Shown here in pieces: positions 19,303 through 27,309 of a stretch of 64,000 bases of DNA; within the stretch, counting starts at the first letter, position 1; each line of letters opens with the position of its first letter. The stretch is from Gemmatimonadota bacterium (GTDB lineage Bacteria > Latescibacterota > UBA2968 > UBA8231): the NCBI GenBank assembly GCA_018660835.1, contig JABJJN010000020.1, positions 124,001 to 188,000 on the forward strand, written 5' to 3'. The position numbers and the translations under genes are program-made. The notes under the pieces are model-generated. The model was not told the origin of the DNA. It saw only the letters and a list, made by a program, of their open reading frames with translations, and did not search any database.

Positions 19303-20985
19303 CTACGGCAATGTACCGAGTCCCTGGATGTCCTGGGTCGACAGAGCCTGGCCATAGAGCCGCACATCGGCCATGGCGCCCCGGAAGTAGGTCTGCCCTC
19401 CCAAGCCGATCAGCAGCGGGCTGGTGTTGGTCAGGTCGAAGGTCGTGCGCACCGGCGCCTCGGTCTGGGCACACAGAGCGCCGTCGATATAGAGTCGCGT
19501 CTGCCGCCCCTCGCGCACTGCCGCCACGTGGGTCCAACCGCCGCCGATATCGTGCTCGTGGCTGCACACCTGGCCGATGGCGAGCCGATGGACACGCCCG
19601 AGGGTGTCATCGACGTCCTGATGCTCGGCACGGCTATAGCAACTACCCGTCGCCGCGCATAGGTACCCGCCGTGTGCATTCAGGCAGGTCACACGACACC
19701 AGCTGTCGATCTCTTCGGCGCGCCAATCGGGACGGCTGGCGAGACTGGCCATCAGTGTCCACTGTCCATCCGTCTCGTAGCGCCACACCTGACTCTTCGG
19801 AATCAAGGCAGCGTAGAGCTTGCCGTTGTGTACGCGCAGGTCCATCACTTCGTTGCACTCGAACAGTCCCTCGGGGATGCCCAGCCTCCCCGCGATCACC
19901 CACTCCCCCGACGTCTCACGGCGCAGCACGTAGCCCTGGGGCCAGGTGCCGATCCACAGCTGCCCTCCCACCTCGGCCATGCTGTGGATCTGCGTGATAC
20001 CGAAAGGCTTGTTGCCGATACAGGTCCACGTGGTGCCACCTTCGTAGAGGTAGATGCTGCCGTGGGTGCATGCGTATAGCATGCCACCGCTGGGCAGCAA
20101 CGCCTCCACGTTGAGGCCGTCCGGTGCACCGCAATCCACCCAGTCGCCTTGCGAATAGCGGAACACCTTGCCACCGCCATCACCGGCGTCCATCCCGGCA
20201 TACAGATCGCCATCGAAGGATCCCAGGCACATCACTCGGTGACCCTCCCCTACCTGTCCAAGATCACGCCACTGAGTGCCGCCCTGGTATTGGAAGACGT
20301 GCACGCCCGACGTGAATCCGGGGATGTCGCCCCGAGCCTTGTCCCAGTCCCAGTTGCCATTGCCCGCATACAGGTGGCCACGATGGACGAGCATGGACTG
20401 CACGGAAAGCACCTTGTCATCGTCACCCAGACGTCCGCAATCGTGCCACGTCGACTCACTGTCATACCGAAACACACGACAGGCCTTGTCCGGCGTCGAC
20501 GCGTCGGCGATGCCCGCATACAGCTGACCGCGATAGGTGACCATGGTGGTGACATTGGAGTTGCCCGGTTCAGGTTTACCCAGGTCTTCCCAGGTGCCGA
20601 TGTAGCCGTCGTCCATGCCGAAGTGCACGTGGCGTTGGTCGGACATGGCGCTGTACGCCGGGGACGACCCAGCCACATGCAGATTCAAGCCACAACGACT
20701 GACGGGATCGAACTTGCACAGGATATCACCGAAGACATGCCGCATCGGATCCTCACAACGGATCCATAGGGCGAGCGTGAAGTCGCCGGTCCCAAGACGC
20801 AGTTGGGCGTCATCGTCGACGCGGATGTGACTTGACGTGCCGTTGAATTCCCCGGCACCGACAGGGTCACCCGTAGGGCCCGTCGTGTAACTCAGCGCCG
20901 TCGCATGGCCGTGATGGCCGCCGACGGCATCATCCGCATCACCACACAACGGCCAATGGGCGATGAGGGAGTCCGGAGTGGTCAT
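19303..20985 (-). CDS. LamG domain split by an inserted beta-propeller
   Basis: 560 residues without a signal peptide. Residues ~5-115 are the first half of a concanavalin/LamG sandwich (LIAHWPLCGDADDAVGGHHG, FTLALWIRCED). Residues ~115-470 are a series of ~45-50-residue blades with LYAG or LYAA followed by VFRY, VWRY or LYEG, a Kelch-like propeller. Residues ~475-560 complete the LamG fold (GWTHVAAVREGRQTRLYIDG, GAMADVRLYGQALSTQDIQ). The start lies 5 bp after the enolase-superfamily gene stop, so the two are an operon. The propeller text (device-like 'pulse' repeats) resembles exo-acting sugar-binding proteins, but no enzymatic motif is seen. It is probably a cytosolic binding protein. Confidence 0.75.
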   Translation of the reverse strand: MTTPDSLIAHWPLCGDADDAVGGHHGHATALSYTTGPTGDPVGAGEFNGTSSHIRVDDDAQLRLGTGDFTLALWIRCEDPMRHVFGDILCKFDPVSRCGLNLHVAGSSPAYSAMSDQRHVHFGMDDGYIGTWEDLGKPEPGNSNVTTMVTYRGQLYAGIADASTPDKACRVFRYDSESTWHDCGRLGDDDKVLSVQSMLVHRGHLYAGNGNWDWDKARGDIPGFTSGVHVFQYQGGTQWRDLGQVGEGHRVMCLGSFDGDLYAGMDAGDGGGKVFRYSQGDWVDCGAPDGLNVEALLPSGGMLYACTHGSIYLYEGGTTWTCIGNKPFGITQIHSMAEVGGQLWIGTWPQGYVLRRETSGEWVIAGRLGIPEGLFECNEVMDLRVHNGKLYAALIPKSQVWRYETDGQWTLMASLASRPDWRAEEIDSWCRVTCLNAHGGYLCAATGSCYSRAEHQDVDDTLGRVHRLAIGQVCSHEHDIGGGWTHVAAVREGRQTRLYIDGALCAQTEAPVRTTFDLTNTSPLLIGLGGQTYFRGAMADVRLYGQALSTQDIQGLGTLP

Positions 20986-20990
20986 AGCCT

Positions 20991-22193
20991 TCAGCCCATG
21001 CCCTTGTCGTGTCGCTTCGGATCGGCCGGAGGATGGGCTCGGATCGCCTCTTCATTCAGGTCGGTGCCCCAGCCAACCCCCTCTGGAACCTGCATCTTGC
21101 CATTGACGATGACGGGTGTGTTGGTCACCAGATCATCCTTCCAGGGCACGTCATCGATGTCGATCTCCATGATGCGGAAATTTGGCAGACTGGCACAGAA
21201 ATGGGCACTCATCATCGTCGACAGATGCCCATAGAAATTGTGCGGCGCCACATTGATCTCGTGCGCCTCAGCCAGACCCGCGATCTTGCGTGAAGTCCAT
21301 ATGCCATTCCACGGCACATCGACGATGGCCACGTCCATGGCCTGCGCTTCGAAGAAGGGTCTGAACCCGCGCAGACCAAACAACGACTCGCAGGAGGCGA
21401 TGGGTGTCCGCACACTGTCGCGGATGCGACGCAAGGCATCCGGGTCGTAGATATCGATCTCATACCAAGCCAGCCCCAGATCGTCGAGGGCGCGAGTCAC
21501 GGTAAGAAACCCTTCCGTGCGATAGTTGAAGTTGAGGTCCAGCAGGATCTGCATGTCTGCTCCGGCACCCTCTCGCAGCGCCGCAACCTGATCCCGTACA
21601 GCGGTGATCACCGTCGGCGACGGGTTGAGCTCCGGCCAGCCATCGGTCCGCGCGAATCCGGGCTGATGCATGTGGAAGTCGGGCTCGAAGAGGAAGATGT
21701 TCGTCTTCAGCGTGTCGAAGCCTTGTTCGGCCACCTCGCGCCCGAGGCTCACCAGGTCGTCGAGATTTTCGACAGGCGCCTTGCCCATCAAGTGGGCCGT
21801 AGTCGGCATGCGATAGCTGCCGCAGTGTGACCAGTAGAGCTCGAGCTCGTCGCGCACAGCACCCCCCAGCAGTTCGTAGCAGGGCACACCCAACTTGCGC
21901 GCCTTCAATTCAAGAAGGGCGTTCTCAATGGCGGCGATCGCCTGCTGGGCGATGCCTCCCTGCGCCTGGCGACTGCGGGCATAGAGTTCGGCCGACATGC
22001 GTTCAGTGCGCATGGCGTCTCGACCCATCACCCAACCCAGCATGCCTTCAAGAACCCCGGTGAGTCCCGGACTGCCATAGGATTCGTTGTATTCAGCGAT
22101 CCCCGTGGTGCCGTCGTCGGCGATCAGCTTGAGGAAGGAAAACTTGCGCCAACCGGCGTCGCAGTGGAGGACTTCGTAGGCGTCGAGTTTCAC
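20991..22193 (-). CDS. enolase-superfamily enzyme (mandelate racemase/muconate lactonizing type)
   Basis: 400 residues from a GTG at 22193. The N-terminal capping domain is followed by a TIM barrel with metal ligands Asp219 (LLDLNFN), Glu245 (YEIDIYD) and Glu269 (ASCES), Lys163 (TLKTN) on the second strand, and His318 (APHNF) as the likely opposite base. The KxK motif is reduced to KxN. Such proteins are usually dehydratases or racemases of sugar acids or N-succinyl amino acids. The surrounding sugar-acid-type genes favour an acid-sugar substrate, but the substrate cannot be read from sequence. It is first in a two-gene operon with the LamG/propeller gene. Confidence 0.88.
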   Translation of the reverse strand: MKLDAYEVLHCDAGWRKFSFLKLIADDGTTGIAEYNESYGSPGLTGVLEGMLGWVMGRDAMRTERMSAELYARSRQAQGGIAQQAIAAIENALLELKARKLGVPCYELLGGAVRDELELYWSHCGSYRMPTTAHLMGKAPVENLDDLVSLGREVAEQGFDTLKTNIFLFEPDFHMHQPGFARTDGWPELNPSPTVITAVRDQVAALREGAGADMQILLDLNFNYRTEGFLTVTRALDDLGLAWYEIDIYDPDALRRIRDSVRTPIASCESLFGLRGFRPFFEAQAMDVAIVDVPWNGIWTSRKIAGLAEAHEINVAPHNFYGHLSTMMSAHFCASLPNFRIMEIDIDDVPWKDDLVTNTPVIVNGKMQVPEGVGWGTDLNEEAIRAHPPADPKRHDKGMG

Positions 22194-22403
22194 GATTGCT
22201 CACGATCGTAAGTGGATGCCCGTCCCGATGGCTCGACTGGAAGAGACGGGCGTTTCAGGGGGAATAATCGTGAGCCCGCGAGGCAGGCGCCAGGACGCGT
22301 GAACCGAAGTCCGACGATTCTGCATTGCGGATGGCATGACATCCCTTGTATCGTGTCTCCAACAGGCATCGACACCGACATCCAGCAGGTGGGAGGACAA
22401 CCC

Positions 22404-23162
22404 TTGGGCAAACAGGTCACGCAGCGCGAGATTGATCTCGCCATCGAAGCCGTCGTTCGTGGATACAGCTTCCAACGCGGTTTCACCCATCCCTATCTGT
22501 TTGAGAAAGTGGATGGGCTGTGGCGCATGTATGACGAGCCGCGCAAGAAGGGTGGCGAACGACGTGAAGAGTTCATCGCCCATCGCATGGACCCGGCCGA
22601 TGTTCATGCCGTGGCCCGCAAACAAGCACGTGGCCACTACTGTCTCTGCCCCATCCATGGTCCTGATGACGATGTGACTGCGATTCGTGACACATATAAG
22701 GAGCTCGGCTACCGCCTGAATCACACGGAGTTCTTCATGGTCCACTCCCTGGCGAGGATTCCGCGCGTGGTTTCGCCGGTGACCCTGGAGCAAGTGACCA
22801 CCGTGGAAATGGCCGAACGACTCGCCAAGACGGCGGCCCGCCGTCAGATCCTGCCCGAACACGTCGATGCCGAAGACCCGCCCATGCGTGTCTATGTGGC
22901 CCTTGTGAAAGACGACATCGTGGGCTGGGTAAACAGCGTTGTCGCCGACAAGGCGACGTATTGCGGCGGGATGTATGTGCAACCCGAATACCGTCGCCAG
23001 GGCATCGCCCGCGCCTTGCTGGCCAGGATGTTGCGCGACGATCGCAAAGGCGGTGCCAGGCAGGCGTCGCTGTTGGCCAGTCACGCGGGCGCCAAGCTCT
23101 ACCCTGTCGTGGGCTACACCGAGGTGGGCACGATGATGGTGTTCACGCCGAAACGGAAGTGA
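22404..23162 (+). CDS. GNAT-family N-acetyltransferase
   Basis: 252 residues from a TTG at 22404 that follows GGGAGG by 7 bases; the frame stays open to 22212, but that part lacks a ribosome site and overlaps the divergent promoter region. The C-terminal ~110 residues are the GNAT core: VYVALVKDDIVGWVNS, then the acetyl-CoA loop GMYVQPEYRRQGIARALLARML, then a terminal VVGYTEVGTMMVF. The N-terminal ~110 residues are an extra helical and sheet domain (REIDLAIEAVVRGYSF, RRMDPADV-like, a second degenerate GNAT half). Substrate unknown. It is divergent from the enolase-superfamily gene. Confidence 0.82.
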   Translation: MGKQVTQREIDLAIEAVVRGYSFQRGFTHPYLFEKVDGLWRMYDEPRKKGGERREEFIAHRMDPADVHAVARKQARGHYCLCPIHGPDDDVTAIRDTYKELGYRLNHTEFFMVHSLARIPRVVSPVTLEQVTTVEMAERLAKTAARRQILPEHVDAEDPPMRVYVALVKDDIVGWVNSVVADKATYCGGMYVQPEYRRQGIARALLARMLRDDRKGGARQASLLASHAGAKLYPVVGYTEVGTMMVFTPKRK

Positions 23163-23170
23163 TCGTTAGC

Positions 23171-24088
23171 CTACGCTTCAGCTCTTGGTCGATCTTCCTG
23201 ATTCTGTCCCCCATAGCGGAATCCAGGAACGTTGTTCGCGCAATGCACCCCGCGAAACAGAGTCTGTCGTTTCGGCGGCATCTTCTCGATCAATTCTTCT
23301 GGTGGCTGCCAGTCACCCCAGCGGGAACCGACACTGTTGTACAGGTTGAAGATTCCAACACGCGCGTTATCAGTATTCGTCCAGGGACAGGTGCTGTGTG
23401 CGAGTGCTTCTGTGAAGAACAACACCGAACCCGCAGGGCAGGCGTACGTATCCCACACCTCAGATTGCGGATCCTGGATCGACTCGGGTGCCGTATAGGC
23501 GGCCTTGTGACTGCCCGTCGCCAGCAGCGTGCCGCCCTGCATGTGCTTGACGGGGGCCAACTCCCACACGACGCGCGTCAGCCCGCTGAAGGCTTTGCCG
23601 GGTACGCATTGATAGTGGTGGGAGTCGACGGCGAAGCGAAAGAAGCCGCTGCCATTGTGGGGGCTGAACTTGCCCTGCTTGTCAGGGTCTGCGGACGGCG
23701 ACCGGAGACCGGAGCTTTCCATGCGAAAGCCATAGCAGTCGGGGCTCGATAGATGAGGGTGGGCGAGGAACTCATTGAGGAAACCGACGACGACGGGATG
23801 ATCGGTCAGTTTACCGAGAGGACCCGATATGTAGTTACGCTCATGTTCGGGCAGTGACTCAGGTTCGTCTCTTACTGTTTCCGCGTGTCGCCTCATCGCA
23901 TCGGCTTCATCCGGATCGATCGCGCCCGGCACCAGCAGCCATCCACGTGCGTCGAACAGATATTTCTGCTCTTGTGTCAATTCGACGACAGGCTCGCCGT
24001 CTGCATTTGTCCTGGGTAGATCATCTGGATCGAGTTGTAGTTTCTTGCCCAGATTCTTGTCGACGACAAAAGGTTCGTTGTCTGCCAT
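23171..24088 (-). CDS. phytanoyl-CoA dioxygenase-family protein with HxG in place of HxD
   Basis: 305 residues, start ATG 24088 with GAGGA upstream. The PhyH fold is clear: RGWLLVPGAIDPDEADAMRRH at the N-terminus, LAPVKHMQGGTLLATGSHK in the middle and a distal metal His231 in LAHSTCPW. The proximal iron motif, normally HxD, reads His144-Asn145-Gly146. A glycine or alanine at this place is seen in non-haem iron halogenases and also in inactive relatives, so the reaction is open. Other family members in this window keep HxD. It converges on the acetyltransferase with 8 bp between stops and is divergent from the molybdopterin oxidoreductase. Confidence 0.83.
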   Translation of the reverse strand: MADNEPFVVDKNLGKKLQLDPDDLPRTNADGEPVVELTQEQKYLFDARGWLLVPGAIDPDEADAMRRHAETVRDEPESLPEHERNYISGPLGKLTDHPVVVGFLNEFLAHPHLSSPDCYGFRMESSGLRSPSADPDKQGKFSPHNGSGFFRFAVDSHHYQCVPGKAFSGLTRVVWELAPVKHMQGGTLLATGSHKAAYTAPESIQDPQSEVWDTYACPAGSVLFFTEALAHSTCPWTNTDNARVGIFNLYNSVGSRWGDWQPPEELIEKMPPKRQTLFRGVHCANNVPGFRYGGQNQEDRPRAEA

Positions 24089-24279
24089 GTGCTTTGGTTC
24101 CTCTCCTGGCTATTCGATGCTGTTGGGTTCGTCGGCTGCGGTATATGGTATAAGATGCCCGGTTTTCACCATAGCCCGATGCTCTCGAGGCGGCACGCAG
24201 GGCAAGATCACATGCAAGGCGCCCAGATATGGGCCTTTGAACTACCTTCCTCTCTCACTGTCGACTGAAAAGAACACAC

Positions 24280-26316
24280 ATGAGCAGACTCGTTCGCACG
24301 ATGTGTCCCATGAACTGCCACCCGACGCTGTGCGGCATGCTCGTCGAGGTAGAGGACGGCGAGCTCGTCGATGTGTCCGGTGACAAGGCGAATCCTGACA
24401 GCCGCGGCTTTCTGTGCGTGCGCGGCCATGCGGCACGCGAGATCATCGACAACCCCGAACGACTCCTGCATCCGCTTGTGCGCGACCGCCGCACCGACGA
24501 TTTCCGCCGCGCCAGCTGGGACGAAGTGCTGGATCGCATCGCCACGACTGTGGAGGACGTGGGCCGCGAGCGTCTCGGCCTGTGGTCGGGTCACGGCACG
24601 GCGAGCACGAACTATGGCGTCGGCATCGGCTCCCAGTATCTGCGGCGCTTCGCCGATCTGGCAGGCTGCCAGATGTGGAGTGGCGCGATGATCTGCTGGG
24701 GGATGGGCGGCTTCGGCCTCGGCGTGACGGGGCCACTGGAGACGAACACCAAGGAGGACATGAGCGCCCACGCCGAGCAGATCTGGTTGTGGGGCGCCAA
24801 CCTGGCGAGCCAGCCGAACACGACGCCACACCTGATCGCCGCGCGTCGTCGCGGTGCGCGCGTCGTCACCATCGACGTGCGGCAGACCGAGGCAACGCGG
24901 CATTCGGATGAGGTCGTCATCGTCCGGCCCGGCACAGACACCGCTCTCGCCCTGGCACTGATGCACGTACTGATTGACGAAGATCTCTACGATGCCGATT
25001 TCGTCGCAGCTCACACAGTCGGTTTCGACAAACTCGCCCAGCACTTGCAGAGCCACACGCCTGCCTGGGCAGCGGCGATCACGGGCGTGCCGGCTGAGCA
25101 GATCGAGGAGCTGGCACGCACCTACGCCGCGACACGACCGGCGATGATCCTGCTCGGTGGCAGTTCGCTGCACAAAGGTGGCAACAGCTGGTTGGCAAGC
25201 CGCGCCATCGCCTGCCTGCCCGCCCTGGCGGGACAACTCGGTGTCCCCGGCGGCGGCTTCGGTCCACGCCACGGCGCCTCATCTCACGGTCAGGCGCTGA
25301 ATTCGATTGCCCTGCCCGATCGCCAACCCACCGGCGACTACGTGCCCAACCAGATGACGGCGATTCTCGAGGCCCTCGACGACGACCGTGTGCAGGCTCT
25401 GTTCCTCCCCGGCGCCAACATGCTCAGTTCCTTTGCCGACAGTGAACGCCTGGCGTCGGGCCTGGCGAAGCAGCGACTGATCGTGAGCCACGACCTGTTC
25501 CTCAACGACACGGCGCTGCACTTCGCCGACATCGTGCTGCCAGGCACGTCATGGCTCGAGCAACTCGGCTGCAAGAGCACGAACACCCACCTGTATCTGA
25601 TGGAACAGGCGCTGGAACCACCGGGTGAGACGCGTCCCTTGAGCTGGATCCTGCGGCAACTCGCTGATCGACTCGGCCTCGACGACTTCTTCCCCTGGGC
25701 TGATGAGGCGGGTGCCATCAACGCGATCCTCGATCACCACTCCACCGGGCATGCAACGGTCACATCCTTGCGCGCTGCCGGAGGCATCGGCGAGTTGAAC
25801 ATCTCGCACGTGGCACATCCGGATCACCGCTACCCCACACCGTCGGGCAAGGTCGAATTCTATTCGCAGCGACTCGCCGACCTTGGCTTGCCACCCATGC
25901 CCGTGCACGAAGGCGCCGAGACACCCGCCGATTACCCGCTGGTTCTGACCCAGGGGCGCACGCTCCATCACTTCCACAGCTTCTACAACTCAGGACAGAT
26001 CCTGCCCAGTCTGGCAAAGCTGGAGAGTGGCCCGACACTGTGGCTCTCCCCCGGCGATGCGGCGGCGCGCAGCATCGCCGACGACGACGCCGTGCGCATT
26101 CACAACAAACGAGGCGAGCTCGTCGCCCACGCCCGTGTCACCGACGAGATGCCCGATGGTACCGTGTGGATGCGCGATGGCTGGACAGGGTTGAATCGAT
26201 TGACCGGAGGGGAGGCCGTGCTGCCGGACTCCGCGGTCGATCTCTTCGCCTTCACTGTGGGTCAGTCTACCTTCGAAGCTTTCGTCGAAGTGGAACCGCA
26301 GCTCGAGCGCTTCTGA
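24280..26316 (+). CDS. molybdopterin-dependent oxidoreductase, catalytic subunit
   Basis: 678 residues of the DMSO-reductase/formate-dehydrogenase-alpha superfamily. An N-terminal 4Fe-4S site is formed by Cys9, Cys13, Cys18 and Cys46 (CPMNCHPTLC ... FLCVRG), with four residues rather than the commoner three between the second and third cysteines. The Mo-bisPGD core follows (WSGHGTASTNYGVG, ICWGMGGFG, LWGANLASQPNTTPHLIAARRRGARVVTID, RPGTDTALALAL). The C-terminal molydop-binding domain starts near PLVLTQGRTLHHFHS. There is no Tat signal, so it is cytosolic, and no electron-transfer subunit is adjacent. It is followed after 13 bp by a glycosidase-like gene. Confidence 0.92.
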   Translation: MSRLVRTMCPMNCHPTLCGMLVEVEDGELVDVSGDKANPDSRGFLCVRGHAAREIIDNPERLLHPLVRDRRTDDFRRASWDEVLDRIATTVEDVGRERLGLWSGHGTASTNYGVGIGSQYLRRFADLAGCQMWSGAMICWGMGGFGLGVTGPLETNTKEDMSAHAEQIWLWGANLASQPNTTPHLIAARRRGARVVTIDVRQTEATRHSDEVVIVRPGTDTALALALMHVLIDEDLYDADFVAAHTVGFDKLAQHLQSHTPAWAAAITGVPAEQIEELARTYAATRPAMILLGGSSLHKGGNSWLASRAIACLPALAGQLGVPGGGFGPRHGASSHGQALNSIALPDRQPTGDYVPNQMTAILEALDDDRVQALFLPGANMLSSFADSERLASGLAKQRLIVSHDLFLNDTALHFADIVLPGTSWLEQLGCKSTNTHLYLMEQALEPPGETRPLSWILRQLADRLGLDDFFPWADEAGAINAILDHHSTGHATVTSLRAAGGIGELNISHVAHPDHRYPTPSGKVEFYSQRLADLGLPPMPVHEGAETPADYPLVLTQGRTLHHFHSFYNSGQILPSLAKLESGPTLWLSPGDAAARSIADDDAVRIHNKRGELVAHARVTDEMPDGTVWMRDGWTGLNRLTGGEAVLPDSAVDLFAFTVGQSTFEAFVEVEPQLERF

Positions 26317-26329
26317 GATCTGGCAGACG

Positions 26330-27256
26330 ATGAACCTCTCTATCGAAGACACATCCATCTTGATCGATGACAGTCCACAGAAGTTGTGGGGTCTTCGTGT
26401 GGCGAATGGCACCAGAGACGATGCAGCAACCCATGAGCTGATCGGCTGCCTCGACGAGTATCGATCCTATGGCGCGAACGCGATCACGACCTTCTTCATG
26501 GGCTGTCGTGCGTCTGCCTACGACCCCTTCTCTGCTGACGGCAGGCAGATCGACGCTCACCACGCACGGCGCATGCAGTCCCTCGCTCGGGCCTGTGAGG
26601 ATCGTGGCATGGTGCTCGTCGCCGGCATCTTCTATCAGAACGCTCCGATCGGTATGAAAGATCGATGTGCCGTCGAAAATGCGGTCCGAACCGCGACACG
26701 GACTCTCGACGGCTTCAGCAACGTGATCATCAATGTCGTGAACGAGCACAACTCAAGTGGCTGGGTGAAGCACGGGTGTTATCCGTTCCAGGATCCCGAC
26801 GAGATCATTCACCTGTGCAGAATCGCGAAGCAGGAAGACGCCGCAAGAATCGTCGGGGCTGGCGGCAACGATCACGATCTGAATGAAATCATCGGGCGAA
26901 GCGATCATGTGGACGCCCTGCTTTTTGATACGATAGGCCCCCACAGCTCCGCTGAACTGAGTCGGCGTTTTCGTGACGCCGGCATAGCGAAACCTCTGGT
27001 AAACGTCGAGATCTCGGCCATGTGGAGTAACAATGAGATCAAGGGTGTCTGGACAGCGGCACAGATAGCCCACTTCAAGACCGAAGTGGATGCGGCGATC
27101 TCCGAGCCGGCGCTGTCGGTTTTCTTTCATGCCACGGGTTGGTATCAATCCCTGCCGATTCGGTATGACCTTGGTGGGGACGGGACGGCGAAGGAGCCGG
27201 GCGTCAGATGGTATTTCGAATTCCTGCGGGAGAGAATCCAGAACTCGGGCGTGTGA
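26330..27256 (+). CDS. clan-A glycoside hydrolase-like TIM-barrel protein
   Basis: 308 residues without a signal peptide. The pattern fits a GH5-like (beta/alpha)8 barrel: a strand-4 acid/base Asn138-Glu139 (NVIINVVNEHN), a strand-7 nucleophile Glu227 (LVNVEISAMW), and VFFHATGWYQ near the end. At this length it is close to a bare barrel. A cytosolic location suggests it trims imported oligosaccharides or is a non-classical member. It follows the molybdopterin oxidoreductase by 13 bp and is probably co-transcribed. Confidence 0.75.
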   Translation: MNLSIEDTSILIDDSPQKLWGLRVANGTRDDAATHELIGCLDEYRSYGANAITTFFMGCRASAYDPFSADGRQIDAHHARRMQSLARACEDRGMVLVAGIFYQNAPIGMKDRCAVENAVRTATRTLDGFSNVIINVVNEHNSSGWVKHGCYPFQDPDEIIHLCRIAKQEDAARIVGAGGNDHDLNEIIGRSDHVDALLFDTIGPHSSAELSRRFRDAGIAKPLVNVEISAMWSNNEIKGVWTAAQIAHFKTEVDAAISEPALSVFFHATGWYQSLPIRYDLGGDGTAKEPGVRWYFEFLRERIQNSGV

Positions 27257-27264
27257 CGGGCCGA

Positions 27265-27282
27265 GTGTCATGGATATGACAC
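27265..27282. terminator. hairpin between convergent genes
   Basis: Perfect 7-bp stem GTGTCAT/ATGACAC with a four-base loop, located just after the glycosidase-like gene and before the stop of the opposing lipoprotein gene. No T-run follows, so it is a weak bidirectional terminator candidate. Confidence 0.4.
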
Positions 27283-27309
27283 GCGTCTGTGGGGCGCTCG
27301 CCTCTCTCG

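Noticed and set aside
23171..24088. Annotation as a halogenase
   Set aside because: HxG alone is not enough; inactive PhyH relatives also lose the Asp. It is kept as a question in the findings.
24208..25272. 354-codon minus frame opposite the molybdopterin oxidoreductase
   Set aside because: Its sequence mirrors the codon positions of the real gene and has no recognisable motif.
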